This document shows positions 1 through 6,082 of a stretch of 6,453 bases of DNA, piece by piece (positions within the stretch are counted from its first letter, which is position 1; each line of letters begins with the position of its first letter). A program made the translations under genes and the position numbers. Below the pieces are notes generated by a model. It did no database searches, was not told where the DNA came from, and saw only the letters and a list, made by a program, of their open reading frames with translations. The DNA is from Ruminococcus flavefaciens (lineage in GTDB: Bacteria > Bacillota_A > Clostridia > Oscillospirales > Ruminococcaceae). Location of the stretch: positions 1 through 6,453 of the forward strand of contig SFFP01000113.1 in the NCBI GenBank assembly GCA_004556875.1, read 5' to 3'.

Positions 1-358
1 GGCTTAAAATGATACCTACGGACATATCGAAGGTGACAACGCCATAACAATTGCAGCTAATGCTCTTAACTCATGCTGTGAGATGAATGAGGTGTGTGCG
101 AGGCTCGGCGGAGATGAGTATATCATAATAGGCTGCGGAGATTATGAGAGCGGCTGTATCGACAGGTATTTCGACCATATCCATGATTACTTCAAAAGAT
201 ACAATGCTTCATCGGGCAAGCCTTACAAAGTCAGTGCGAGCCTCGGCGCTTACTGCGGTATACCTCATGAGGATACGGGGCTTGACGGATATATCGGTAT
301 TGCTGATGAAAAAATGTATGAGGATAAGACAAGACGTAAGATGAAGAGGACATTCTGA
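1..358 (+). pseudogene. GGDEF-domain protein (diguanylate cyclase-like), 3' part, probably frameshifted
   Basis: This is the C-terminal part of a GGDEF domain, the family that makes cyclic di-GMP from two GTP. The frame open from base 8 to the TGA at 356-358 reads NDTYGH..GDNAI, then ARLGGDEY (signature at about 107-121), then the usual end of the domain with VSASLGAY and ADEKMYEDK. The signature ends in Tyr instead of Phe, a tolerated variant. The inhibitory RxxD site five residues before GGDEF is absent. Upstream, the matching frame stops at 5-7 (TAA), while bases 3-14 in another frame read LKMI. The normal family order is GLKMINDTYGH, so the frame appears to shift here after a small deletion. 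ATG at 83 could restart translation, but it has no Shine-Dalgarno and would yield only half a domain. It is cut by the window edge, so the N-terminal sensor region is unknown. It is separated from the next genes by a terminator. Confidence 0.7.
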
Positions 359-379
359 AGAACATTTGTAAAACATCAC

Positions 380-419
380 AAAAAGCATGGCTTTAAGGCG
401 ATGGTTTCCTGTGCTTTTT
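380..419 (+). terminator. Intrinsic terminator after the GGDEF gene
   Basis: AAAAAGCA (380-387) pairs with TGCTTTTT (412-419), with a further GG/CC pairing inside after a small bulge. The 3' arm itself supplies the U-tract. It lies 21 bases after the GGDEF stop codon and before the next promoter, so it isolates the polyamine region from upstream transcription. The stem is A/T-rich, so efficiency may be modest. Confidence 0.6.
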
Positions 420-444
420 CAGGTAATAAAATTGCAGGCAAGTA

Positions 445-473
445 TTGACAAAAATAGCGAAATATGCTAAAAT
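445..473 (+). promoter_or_regulatory. Strong sigma-70/sigma-A promoter with extended -10
   Basis: TTGACA (445-450) is a perfect -35 box. It is followed by a 17-base spacer and TAAAAT (468-473) as the -10 box. TG at 465-466, one base before the -10, makes it an extended -10 promoter. The expected transcription start is about 479-482. It is the only convincing promoter seen upstream of the polyamine genes and drives the structured RNA at about 480-786, with read-through into speD. Confidence 0.85.
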
Positions 474-479
474 ATAGTG

Positions 480-786
480 AATTGCAAAAGAAGCTTCGGT
501 TTCAGAGCAAGACTATTGACCACTCCGTTTCGGAGTCGAGGCCATGCGGACAGCCGGGTCAAATGCCGACCGCCGAGTTTTCGGCTGGCAACTTCTGTTG
601 CCTTATTGATTCGACTGTGCGTCGATAAAGTTTTTATAAGTTCTCATCAGCTTGTGAAAGGTCAATAAGAGTAGTAAAAGGTAGTACTTGCTTCTATAGA
701 CTCTGAAACCGTCAATGAAGTTTCTGCGCACCGCAATGATATTTCATGCACACAATGGCTGATAAGGTCTTTTGTGTGCATTTTTT
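480..786 (+). ncRNA. Structured non-coding RNA / leader upstream of the polyamine operon
   Basis: This 300-nt stretch carries no credible gene but has dense RNA structure. An 11-bp perfect closing stem joins CGGTTTCAGAG (497-507) to CTCTGAAACCG (701-711). Inside it CAAG (508-511) pairs with CTTG (687-690), and TATTGACC (514-521) pairs with GGTCAATA (660-667). The enclosed region holds several local hairpins: ACTCCG/CGGAGT (522-527/531-536), GCCGA/TCGGC (572-576/581-585), GGCAAC/GTTGCC (587-592/597-602) and TCGAC/GTCGA (611-615/621-625). The core at 546-602 is far more GC-rich than its surroundings. Some segments have alternative partners: CAGCCG (551-556) with CGGCTG (582-587), and CTTATTGA (602-609) with TCAATAAG (662-669). 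It has its own promoter and ends in an intrinsic terminator just before the speD ribosome site. It may be a cis-acting attenuator for the operon, or a separate ncRNA; its size (about 215 nt inside the closing stem) and multibranch form would suit a raiA-type RNA. I could not match a known riboswitch class with certainty. Confidence 0.7.
746..786 (+). terminator. Intrinsic terminator between leader RNA and speD
   Basis: ATGCACACAA (746-755) and TTGTGTGCAT (772-781) form a perfect 10-bp stem with a 16-base loop, followed by six T (781-786). This is a textbook Rho-independent terminator. The T-run ends only four bases before the speD Shine-Dalgarno (791-795), so transcripts either stop here or read into the operon. 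That placement is typical of transcription attenuators, although a terminator of an independent upstream ncRNA would look the same. Confidence 0.88.
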
Positions 787-804
787 GTTTGAAGGTGTGG
801 TTTT

Positions 805-1575
805 ATGGAGAATAAACTGAAACTTTATGGGTTCAATAATCTTACGAAATCTCTTAGTTTTAACATATATGATGTCTGTTATGCCAAGACGGCACGCTCT
901 CAGCAGGAGTATATCGCCTATGTTGACGAGCAGTACAACTCTGAGCGTATAACCGATATCATGACTCATGTTACCGAGATGATAGGAGCACAGGTGCTCA
1001 GCGTTTCCCGTCAGGACTATGACCCTCAGGGCGCATCGGCAACTTTCCTTATTGCTGATGATACCATGATACCTGTGGGCGGTACGGAAACCGTGGCTCA
1101 CCTTGATAAGAGCCATGTAACTGTTCATACCTATCCCGAGTTTCATCCCGATACCTCTATTGCTACATTCCGTGTGGATATAGACGTTGCTACCTGCGGA
1201 AAGATAACTCCGCTTACAGCTCTTGACTATCTCATCGGAAGCTTTGACTCGGATATTATAACTATGGACTACCGAGTAAGAGGATTTACACGAAATCTTG
1301 ACGGCGAAAAGCTGTTTATCGACCACGATATAACCTCTATTCAGAATTATATCGATGCAAAGATACTTGATAAATACGACGCTGTGGATATAAATGTCTA
1401 TCAGGCAAATATGTTCCACACAAAAATGCTCATAAAAGAGCTTGACTTGCAGAATTACCTGTTCAATACAGATGTGAACGAGCTTCCGCCGCGGCGCAGA
1501 CTTGAGATAACCAATGCGCTCCAGCGGGAGATGATAGAAATTTTCAGCGGAAGGAATGTGTTTGGAAATGGCTGA
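805..1575 (+). CDS. speD: S-adenosylmethionine decarboxylase proenzyme, E. coli type
   Basis: This cytosolic pyruvoyl enzyme decarboxylates SAM to give the aminopropyl donor for spermidine synthesis. The 256-residue protein matches the E. coli-type (class 1A) family, whose members are around 264 residues, over its whole length: KLKLYGFNNLTKSLSFNIYD at the start, then RQDYDPQGAS, RVRGFTR, and ending in an EIFSGRN segment. The self-cleavage site is visible in LDKSHVTVHTYPE: Lys102/Ser103, where Ser103 would become the pyruvoyl group, splitting the chain into a small and a large subunit. The catalytic Cys is Cys131 in TCGKITPL, 28 residues further on, the same spacing as Ser112/Cys140 in E. coli. 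Start ATG 805 has GAAGG at 791-795 with a 9-base gap. It is the first gene of the operon, right behind an attenuator-like terminator, and it overlaps speA by 8 bases from the preferred speA start. Confidence 0.97.
   Translation: MENKLKLYGFNNLTKSLSFNIYDVCYAKTARSQQEYIAYVDEQYNSERITDIMTHVTEMIGAQVLSVSRQDYDPQGASATFLIADDTMIPVGGTETVAHLDKSHVTVHTYPEFHPDTSIATFRVDIDVATCGKITPLTALDYLIGSFDSDIITMDYRVRGFTRNLDGEKLFIDHDITSIQNYIDAKILDKYDAVDINVYQANMFHTKMLIKELDLQNYLFNTDVNELPPRRRLEITNALQREMIEIFSGRNVFGNG
1551..1570 (+). promoter_or_regulatory. Ribosome binding site deciding the speA start
   Basis: AAGGA (1551-1555) directly abuts the upstream in-frame ATG at 1556, too close to serve it. It lies 12 bases before the second in-frame ATG at 1568, a long but workable spacing. 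The 1568 start also gives a protein beginning MAELSQVNAP, with fewer extra residues before the family's usual TPIY-like opening. Both starts sit inside speD, implying translational coupling. Confidence 0.5.
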
Positions 1576-3019
1576 GCTCTCGCAGGTAAATGCTCCCATA
1601 TATGAGGCGCTGAGAAAATTCAGACGTATGAGAGTCGTTCCATTCGATGTCCCCGGTCACAAAAGGGGCAGAGGAAATATGGAGCTTACCGAATTTCTCG
1701 GTGAGGACTGCATGAATGTGGACGTTAACTCTATGAAGCCGCTGGATAATCTCTGTCACCCCGTATCCGTTATCAAGGATGCGGAAATGCTGGCGGCAGA
1801 AGCTTTTGGTGCGGCAAATGCCTTTTTCATGGTGGGCGGTACTACCTCGGCTGTGCAGAGCATGATAATGTATGCCTGCAAAGAGGGCGACAAGATAATC
1901 ATGCCGCGAAATGTCCACAGAAGCGCGATAAACGCTATCATACTCACGGGCGCTGTACCTGTATATGTTAATCCTGATGTCAATCACAAGCTTGGCATTG
2001 CTCTCGGAATGTCGGTGGCTCAGGTGGAGCAGGCTATCCTTGAAAATCCCGATGCCAAGGCTATCATGGTAAATAATCCTACCTATTACGGCATATGCTC
2101 AGACCTGAAAAAAATAACAGAGCTTGCTCATGCTCACGGTATGCTTGTTTTGGTGGACGAGGCTCACGGTACGCATTTCTACTTCGGTGAGAATTTTCCT
2201 CTTACAGCTATGGCGGCAGGTGCAGACTGCGCTTCGGTAAGTATGCACAAGTCGGGCGGAAGCCTTACTCAAAGCTCGTTCCTGCTAATGGGAAAGAATA
2301 TCAATTCCGACTATATGCGTCAGGTAATAAATCTTACACAGACCACAAGTGCATCGTATCTGCTGCTTTCAAGCCTTGATATCTCGCGAAAGAGACTTGC
2401 TCTCAGCGGACGCGAGATATTCGCTCAGACTGTTGAAATGGCTGAGTATGCGCGTTCCGAAATAAACGTGATAGGCGGCTATTACGCTTATTCACGAGAG
2501 CTTATCAACGGCGACAGCATCTATGATTTCGATGTTTCAAAGCTCAGCATTTATACATTGCCTATAGGACTTGCAGGTATCGAGGTCTATGACCTTCTCC
2601 GCGATGAGTACGATATACAGATAGAATTCGGAGATATCGGAAATGTCCTCGCTTACATCTCGGTAGGCGACAGAAAACGCGATATCGAGCGCCTTATCAG
2701 TGCTCTTGCTGAGATAAAACGCCGCTTCGGCAAAAGCGAGGCGAATATGCTTACACAGGAGTATATCAGTCCTGTAGTTGCTGAAACTCCGCGAAAAGCC
2801 TTTTATGCGAATAAGCGCTCACTTCCCCTTGAAGAGACAGCAGGAGAGGTTTGCAGTGAATTCGTAATGTGCTATCCTCCGGGCATACCTATACTTGCCC
2901 CCGGTGAGCTTATCACTCAGGAGATAATAGAGTATATAAAGTATGCCAAGGAAAAAGGCTGTCAGATGACAGGTACAGAAGACATTAACATTGAAAGACT
3001 TAACGTGCTTGATATTTAA
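1568..3019 (+). CDS. speA: Orn/Lys/Arg decarboxylase family, likely biosynthetic arginine decarboxylase
   Basis: This fold-type I PLP decarboxylase probably converts arginine to agmatine. It is 483 residues from the preferred start, close to the roughly 490 residues of the Bacillus SpeA type and much shorter than the inducible acid-stress enzymes, which carry an N-terminal wing domain. Visible motifs, numbered from ATG 1568, are PGHKRGRG at 29-36, GGTTSAVQ at 90-97, and NVHRSA with His117 to stack on PLP. DEAHG at 197-201 holds the Asp that contacts the pyridine nitrogen, and SMHKSGGSLTQ carries the Schiff-base Lys228. The C-terminal domain contains YPPGIPILAPGE at about 436-447. Family members act on Arg, Lys or Orn and motifs alone do not separate them. 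Arginine is inferred because an agmatinase is encoded in the same cluster. An upstream in-frame ATG (1556) would add four residues. Confidence 0.93.
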   Translation: MAELSQVNAPIYEALRKFRRMRVVPFDVPGHKRGRGNMELTEFLGEDCMNVDVNSMKPLDNLCHPVSVIKDAEMLAAEAFGAANAFFMVGGTTSAVQSMIMYACKEGDKIIMPRNVHRSAINAIILTGAVPVYVNPDVNHKLGIALGMSVAQVEQAILENPDAKAIMVNNPTYYGICSDLKKITELAHAHGMLVLVDEAHGTHFYFGENFPLTAMAAGADCASVSMHKSGGSLTQSSFLLMGKNINSDYMRQVINLTQTTSASYLLLSSLDISRKRLALSGREIFAQTVEMAEYARSEINVIGGYYAYSRELINGDSIYDFDVSKLSIYTLPIGLAGIEVYDLLRDEYDIQIEFGDIGNVLAYISVGDRKRDIERLISALAEIKRRFGKSEANMLTQEYISPVVAETPRKAFYANKRSLPLEETAGEVCSEFVMCYPPGIPILAPGELITQEIIEYIKYAKEKGCQMTGTEDINIERLNVLDI

Positions 3020-3077
3020 AAACGATATGAAATGCATACCGCAGAGGCGGAAGCAGTTTTATATAAATCATTCATTC

Positions 3078-3097
3078 AAGGAAGGATATTAAAAATG
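3078..3097 (+). promoter_or_regulatory. Ribosome binding site deciding the start of the membrane protein
   Basis: AAGGAAGGA (3078-3086) lies 8 bases before ATG 3095 and fixes that start. The longer reading from ATG 3032 has no Shine-Dalgarno and would add 21 polar residues ahead of the first membrane helix. Confidence 0.8.
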
Positions 3098-3604
3098 AAC
3101 ATGAAAAAAATCGGATTGCAGATCAGTATTCTTATGGCAGTGACACTCAGCTTCTGTCTCTCGCTCACAGGAAACCTTACATCAAAGGACGGCTTCAAGC
3201 TTATGCCTTTTATCATTACCTTTGTTGTAAGCTTTATCATCAGCCTTATCATAGGCATGATCGTTCCTATGAAAAAGGTAGAGGACGGATTGAATAAAGC
3301 CTTCGGTCTGCAGGAACACAGTATCCCTTCACGACTCGTTTCAGCTCTCGCTTCAGATCTTATCTATACACCTGTCATCACACTTGCAATGATTGCCCTT
3401 GTACGCAAAATGGCTATGAAGGCAAGCAACGGCCATGCACAGCTCCCACCATTCGGAGTAATGTTTGTAAAGTCGCTTATTCTTTGCTTTATCGTTGCAT
3501 ACATAATAATATTCATCGTTTCACCGATATTCATTAAGCTGGTAGTGAAGAAGAACGGCGCAGCAGGTCCTCCTGCAGGCGGTCCTCCATCTGACAGAAA
3601 ATAA
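3095..3604 (+). CDS. DUF2798-like four-helix membrane protein
   Basis: This is a 169-residue integral membrane protein of unknown function. Four hydrophobic segments are clear at about 6-26, 37-57, 87-107 and 123-150. The loop after helix 2 contains PMKKVEDGLNKAFGL, and helix 3 is preceded by LVSALASDLIYTPVIT. This repeated helix-pair pattern resembles DUF2798-type proteins of Clostridia; the assignment is from memory of the family and moderately sure. The C-terminus is a short Gly/Pro-rich tail (GPPAGGPP) with basic residues. No catalytic or transporter motif is visible. It lies 75 bases after speA with no terminator seen between, so it is probably co-transcribed with the polyamine genes. 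A role in polyamine export or membrane response is only a guess from its position. The start is set by a strong ribosome site at 3078-3086. Confidence 0.85.
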   Translation: MNMKKIGLQISILMAVTLSFCLSLTGNLTSKDGFKLMPFIITFVVSFIISLIIGMIVPMKKVEDGLNKAFGLQEHSIPSRLVSALASDLIYTPVITLAMIALVRKMAMKASNGHAQLPPFGVMFVKSLILCFIVAYIIIFIVSPIFIKLVVKKNGAAGPPAGGPPSDRK

Positions 3605-3616
3605 TATAACGGCTTT

Positions 3617-3689
3617 GTAGGGGGCAATGCCCGCATTGCCCCGATCATTTTCAGTGTTTAACGGGCAGATGCAGGTATCTGCCCCTGTA
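3617..3689 (+). repeat. Double palindrome, REP/BIME-like intergenic element
   Basis: Two strong hairpins stand side by side just after the membrane-protein gene. In the first, GGGGCAATG (3621-3629) pairs with CATTGCCCC (3634-3642) around a 4-base loop. In the second, GGGCAGAT (3663-3670) pairs with ATCTGCCC (3677-3684) around a 6-base loop. The outer ends are imperfectly inverted (GTAGGGGGCA at 3617 and TGCCCCTGTA at 3680). Neither stem is followed by a proper T-run, so they are poor terminators. Paired G/C-capped palindromes of this look recur between genes in many Clostridia. Whether it is repeated in this genome cannot be seen from one window. It could stabilise mRNA ends or modulate read-through into speE. 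Confidence 0.6.
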
Positions 3690-3718
3690 ATCGGTTTAAG
3701 GGATAACAGCTCAGAAAT

Positions 3719-3740
3719 AATACGGCAGGTCCGTATTTTA
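3719..3740 (+). other. Hairpin upstream of speE, weak terminator-like
   Basis: AATACGG (3719-3725) pairs with CCGTATT (3731-3737) around a 5-base loop, followed by TTA. The short T-run and 7-bp stem would give at best a weak terminator or pause. It ends four bases before the speE Shine-Dalgarno AAGGGAGG (3744-3751), so it may tune speE expression relative to speD-speA. Confidence 0.4.
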
Positions 3741-3757
3741 TCTAAGGGAGGTATAAT

Positions 3758-4609
3758 ATGGAATTATGGTTTACGGAGCGGCATACTCCGAACGTTAAGT
3801 TTTCGATAAAGGTCGATCACCAGCTTTACAGCGGCAACAGCGAATTTCAGCGCATAGATGTTTTCGATTCAAAGGAATTCGGACGCTTTCTCACTCTTGA
3901 CGGCTATATGATGCTTACAGAAAAGGACGAATTCATATATCATGAGATGATAACTCACGTACCTATGGCTGTTCATCCTGAACCTAAGAACATACTTGTA
4001 ATAGGTGCAGGCGACGGCGGCGTTGTCCGCGAGCTTACGCGGTATCCCTCGGTTGAAAATATAGACCTTGTGGAAATTGACGAGCTTGTTGTAGAGGTTT
4101 GCAAAAAGTACCTGCCGACTACAGCCTGCCGTTTTGACGACCCGAGAGTTCATGTTTATTATGAGGACGGTGTAAAGTTCATACGCCGCTGTACCGATAA
4201 GTATGACGTTATAATCGTTGACTCTACCGATCCTTTCGGACCGGGTGAGGGACTTTTCACAAAGGAGTTTTACGGAAGCTGCTTCAAGGCGCTTCACGAT
4301 GACGGTATAATGGTCAATCAGCATGAAAGTCCTTTCTATGATGAAGATGCAGCCGCTATGCAGCGCTCACACAAGCGCATAGTTGAGAGCTTCCCCATAA
4401 GCAAGGTATATCAGGCGCATATCCCCACATATCCTTCGGGACACTGGCTCTTTGGCTTTGCTTCCAAAAAGTATCACCCTACCAATGATTATAACGGTAC
4501 TAAATGGAGTATGCTCGGACTTAAAACACGTTACTATAATACAAGACTTCACACGGGAGCATTCGCTCTTCCGTGCTATGTAGAGGAGCTTCTTAAAGAT
4601 GTTGAATAA
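3758..4609 (+). CDS. speE: Spermidine synthase (polyamine aminopropyltransferase)
   Basis: This cytosolic enzyme moves the aminopropyl group from decarboxylated SAM to putrescine, giving spermidine and methylthioadenosine. The 283-residue length is typical for bacterial SpeE. The N-terminal beta-strand domain (about 1-60) ends in EFIYHEMITHVP. The Rossmann-like domain follows, with nucleotide-binding GAGDGG at 83-88, VEID at 105-108, and the acidic pair YEDG at 135-138. VDSTDPFGPGEGLF at about 154-167 holds Asp155 and Asp158, the family's catalytic/gatekeeper aspartates. The C-terminal half contains PTYPSGHWLFGFAS, a normal SpeE segment. The start ATG has a near-perfect AAGGGAGG (3744-3751) 6 bases upstream. 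The preceding 153-base gap holds a double palindrome and a small hairpin. It overlaps speB by 11 bases. The acceptor could in principle be another diamine, but the linked agmatinase favours putrescine. Confidence 0.96.
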   Translation: MELWFTERHTPNVKFSIKVDHQLYSGNSEFQRIDVFDSKEFGRFLTLDGYMMLTEKDEFIYHEMITHVPMAVHPEPKNILVIGAGDGGVVRELTRYPSVENIDLVEIDELVVEVCKKYLPTTACRFDDPRVHVYYEDGVKFIRRCTDKYDVIIVDSTDPFGPGEGLFTKEFYGSCFKALHDDGIMVNQHESPFYDEDAAAMQRSHKRIVESFPISKVYQAHIPTYPSGHWLFGFASKKYHPTNDYNGTKWSMLGLKTRYYNTRLHTGAFALPCYVEELLKDVE

Positions 4610-5450
4610 GAATATACAGACTTTTATTGCCTGCGATGCAGAATACGATGAGGCTAAGATAGTTCTCTTCGGTGCAGGTTTTGACGGCACTACAAGTTTC
4701 AGACCCGGTACACGATTTGCTCCGTCGGCTATAAGAAACGAGAGCTTCGGAATTGAGACATACAGTCCTTATCAGAATAAGGATATGACTGACTACAGCT
4801 ATTTTGACAGCGGAGACTTAGAGCTTCCTTTCGGAAGTACAAACCGCGCTATTGACGATATCGCCGCACGCGCAGACCAGATACTTGGCGATGACAAGCT
4901 TCCGTTTATGATAGGCGGCGAGCACCTTGTTACACTTGGCTCTGTTAGGGCTGTTAATGGTAAGTACAACGACCTTTATATCGTTAACTTTGACGCTCAT
5001 GCTGACCTCCGCGATGACTATCTCGGTCAGAAGCTTTCCCACGCCTGCGTTTTAAGGCGCTGTCACGAGCTTGTAGGTGATGGACATATCTTCCAGTTCG
5101 GTATCAGAAGCGGCGACCGCGAGGAATTCTATTTTGCCGACGAGCATACAGAAATGCACAAGTTCAGCTTTGACGGTCTTGAAGAAGTCGTTGAAAAGCT
5201 GAAAGGCAAAAATGTGTACTTCACTCTTGACCTTGATGTGCTTGACCCGTCGATATTCCCCGGTACGGGAACTCCCGAAGCAGGCGGCGTTACCTTTGAC
5301 GAGCTGAGAAAGGCTGTTACTCTCGTTTGCAGCAAACTCAATATCGTAGGCTGTGACGTGAACGAGCTCAGTCCTGTTTACGATCAGAGCGGAGTTTCTA
5401 CAGCTGTTGCCTGCAAGATAATCAGAGAAATGCTTCTTGCGCTCTCATAA
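4599..5450 (+). CDS. speB: Agmatinase (ureohydrolase family)
   Basis: This binuclear manganese enzyme hydrolyses agmatine to putrescine and urea, linking arginine decarboxylase to spermidine synthase. The 283-residue protein carries the full ureohydrolase metal site: His109 in GGEH, Asp132/His134/Asp136 in FDAHAD, and Asp211/Asp213 in LDLDVLDP. The N-terminal SFRPGTRFAPSAIR segment and SHACVLRR after the DAHAD motif are usual for agmatinases. The closing VNELSPVYDQSGVSTAVA segment is also family-typical. The start ATG lies inside the last codons of speE (11-base overlap) and has GAGGAG at 4583-4588 with a 10-base gap, so translation is probably coupled to speE. Agmatinase, arginase and related enzymes share these motifs; agmatine is chosen because of the arginine decarboxylase and spermidine synthase beside it. 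Confidence 0.95.
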   Translation: MLNKNIQTFIACDAEYDEAKIVLFGAGFDGTTSFRPGTRFAPSAIRNESFGIETYSPYQNKDMTDYSYFDSGDLELPFGSTNRAIDDIAARADQILGDDKLPFMIGGEHLVTLGSVRAVNGKYNDLYIVNFDAHADLRDDYLGQKLSHACVLRRCHELVGDGHIFQFGIRSGDREEFYFADEHTEMHKFSFDGLEEVVEKLKGKNVYFTLDLDVLDPSIFPGTGTPEAGGVTFDELRKAVTLVCSKLNIVGCDVNELSPVYDQSGVSTAVACKIIREMLLALS

Positions 5451-5461
5451 GGGGATAGCTT

Positions 5462-6082
5462 ATGGATTATAATTATTATGAAGACGAGCAGAATGAGGAC
5501 GGCACTCGTTCACGCAGTGTTTCTGCAACAATACTGATATTAATTGCAGTTATATTTATGGCGCTGATTGGCATGGTGTATTTTGCTTTTTCGTTTGTCT
5601 CAGACTTTGTAGGCGGTGCGGTAAAGCAGGATACATCAATGTATAATATACCTGTGACAGCAACTATCATCGAAAACCGCGAAAGATTTGAAAATAACGG
5701 TAATGGCGGAAGTGAAATCGTTTATACTCCGGTTTATGAGTATGAGTACGGCGGCAATACGTATACTGTGGCAGGTGAAGTAAGCTCGGTCAAAAAGAAA
5801 TACGAAGTCGGCGAAAAAGCTAAGGTGCGCATTGCGAGTAATGCTCCCGGAATGATGTACGACCCTGCCTATAACAAAAATACGGTATTTAAAGATGTTA
5901 AGCGAAAGGTCATGATATTTGATGTACTTACTGATTCAGGTCCTTTTCTGCTGATATTTGCGATATTTGTATTATTCGTGTTCTTTGTCATAAGAGCAAA
6001 GAAAAGAGGAGAGCCGATCAGAGTCACTTTCGAAAATAACAGAAAACATAAAAATAATAATGATGATGACTATACAGGCTGA
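5462..6082 (+). CDS. DUF3592-like membrane-anchored protein
   Basis: This is a 206-residue protein of unknown function with two membrane helices, at about 22-47 and 161-178. They flank an extracytoplasmic beta-rich domain of roughly 110 residues. That domain contains VPVTATIIENRE, then VYTPVYEYEYGGNTYTV, then YEVGEKAKVRIASNAPGMMYDP. This layout, a small beta domain with a PVYEYEYGG core and a GEKAKVRI strand between two helices, matches the DUF3592 pattern. The N-terminus is acidic and Tyr-rich, and the C-terminus is basic after the second helix, then Asn/Asp-rich. AAGGGGA (5449-5455) overlaps the speB stop and serves ATG 5462, so it is likely co-transcribed with the polyamine genes. No link to polyamines is visible in the protein itself. 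A remnant of a similar protein follows it in the same frame. Confidence 0.85.
   Translation: MDYNYYEDEQNEDGTRSRSVSATILILIAVIFMALIGMVYFAFSFVSDFVGGAVKQDTSMYNIPVTATIIENRERFENNGNGGSEIVYTPVYEYEYGGNTYTVAGEVSSVKKKYEVGEKAKVRIASNAPGMMYDPAYNKNTVFKDVKRKVMIFDVLTDSGPFLLIFAIFVLFVFFVIRAKKRGEPIRVTFENNRKHKNNNDDDYTG

Noticed and set aside
541..590. Resemblance of AGCCGGGTCAAATGCCGACC to a cobalamin-box-like segment
   Set aside because: The box consensus is not met and the other conserved cobalamin riboswitch segments are absent. T-box (GGTGGNACCGCG), SAM-I and lysine riboswitch cores were also looked for and not found.
477..668. 63-codon frame starting with GTG inside the leader, possible leader peptide
   Set aside because: Its start falls in the promoter/transcription start region with no room for a ribosome site, and the bases are explained by RNA stems.
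671..686. GTAGTA repeated twice (671-676 and 681-686) as a possible operator or CRISPR-like repeat
   Set aside because: There are only two 6-base copies 4 bases apart within a structured RNA, too short and too few to support a separate element.
480..786. 6S RNA, RNase P RNA, tmRNA or SRP RNA
   Set aside because: The structure is a multibranch fold, not a single long rod with a central bubble. The GAGGAAAGTCC-type RNase P core, the tmRNA ends and the SRP GGAAGCAGC-type core are not present.
712..1599. 295-codon open frame on the minus strand
   Set aside because: It lies opposite speD, whose catalytic residues are certain. The translation is rich in His, Tyr, Ile and Ser with no domain, as expected from an antisense shadow, and it would also run through the terminator.
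3032..3094. Longer N-terminus for the DUF2798-like protein
   Set aside because: There is no ribosome site before ATG 3032, whereas AAGGAAGGA stands at ideal distance before ATG 3095.
3627..3809. 60-codon plus-strand frame between the membrane protein and speE
   Set aside because: It runs through the double palindrome and into speE in a different frame, with no ribosome site or recognisable domain.
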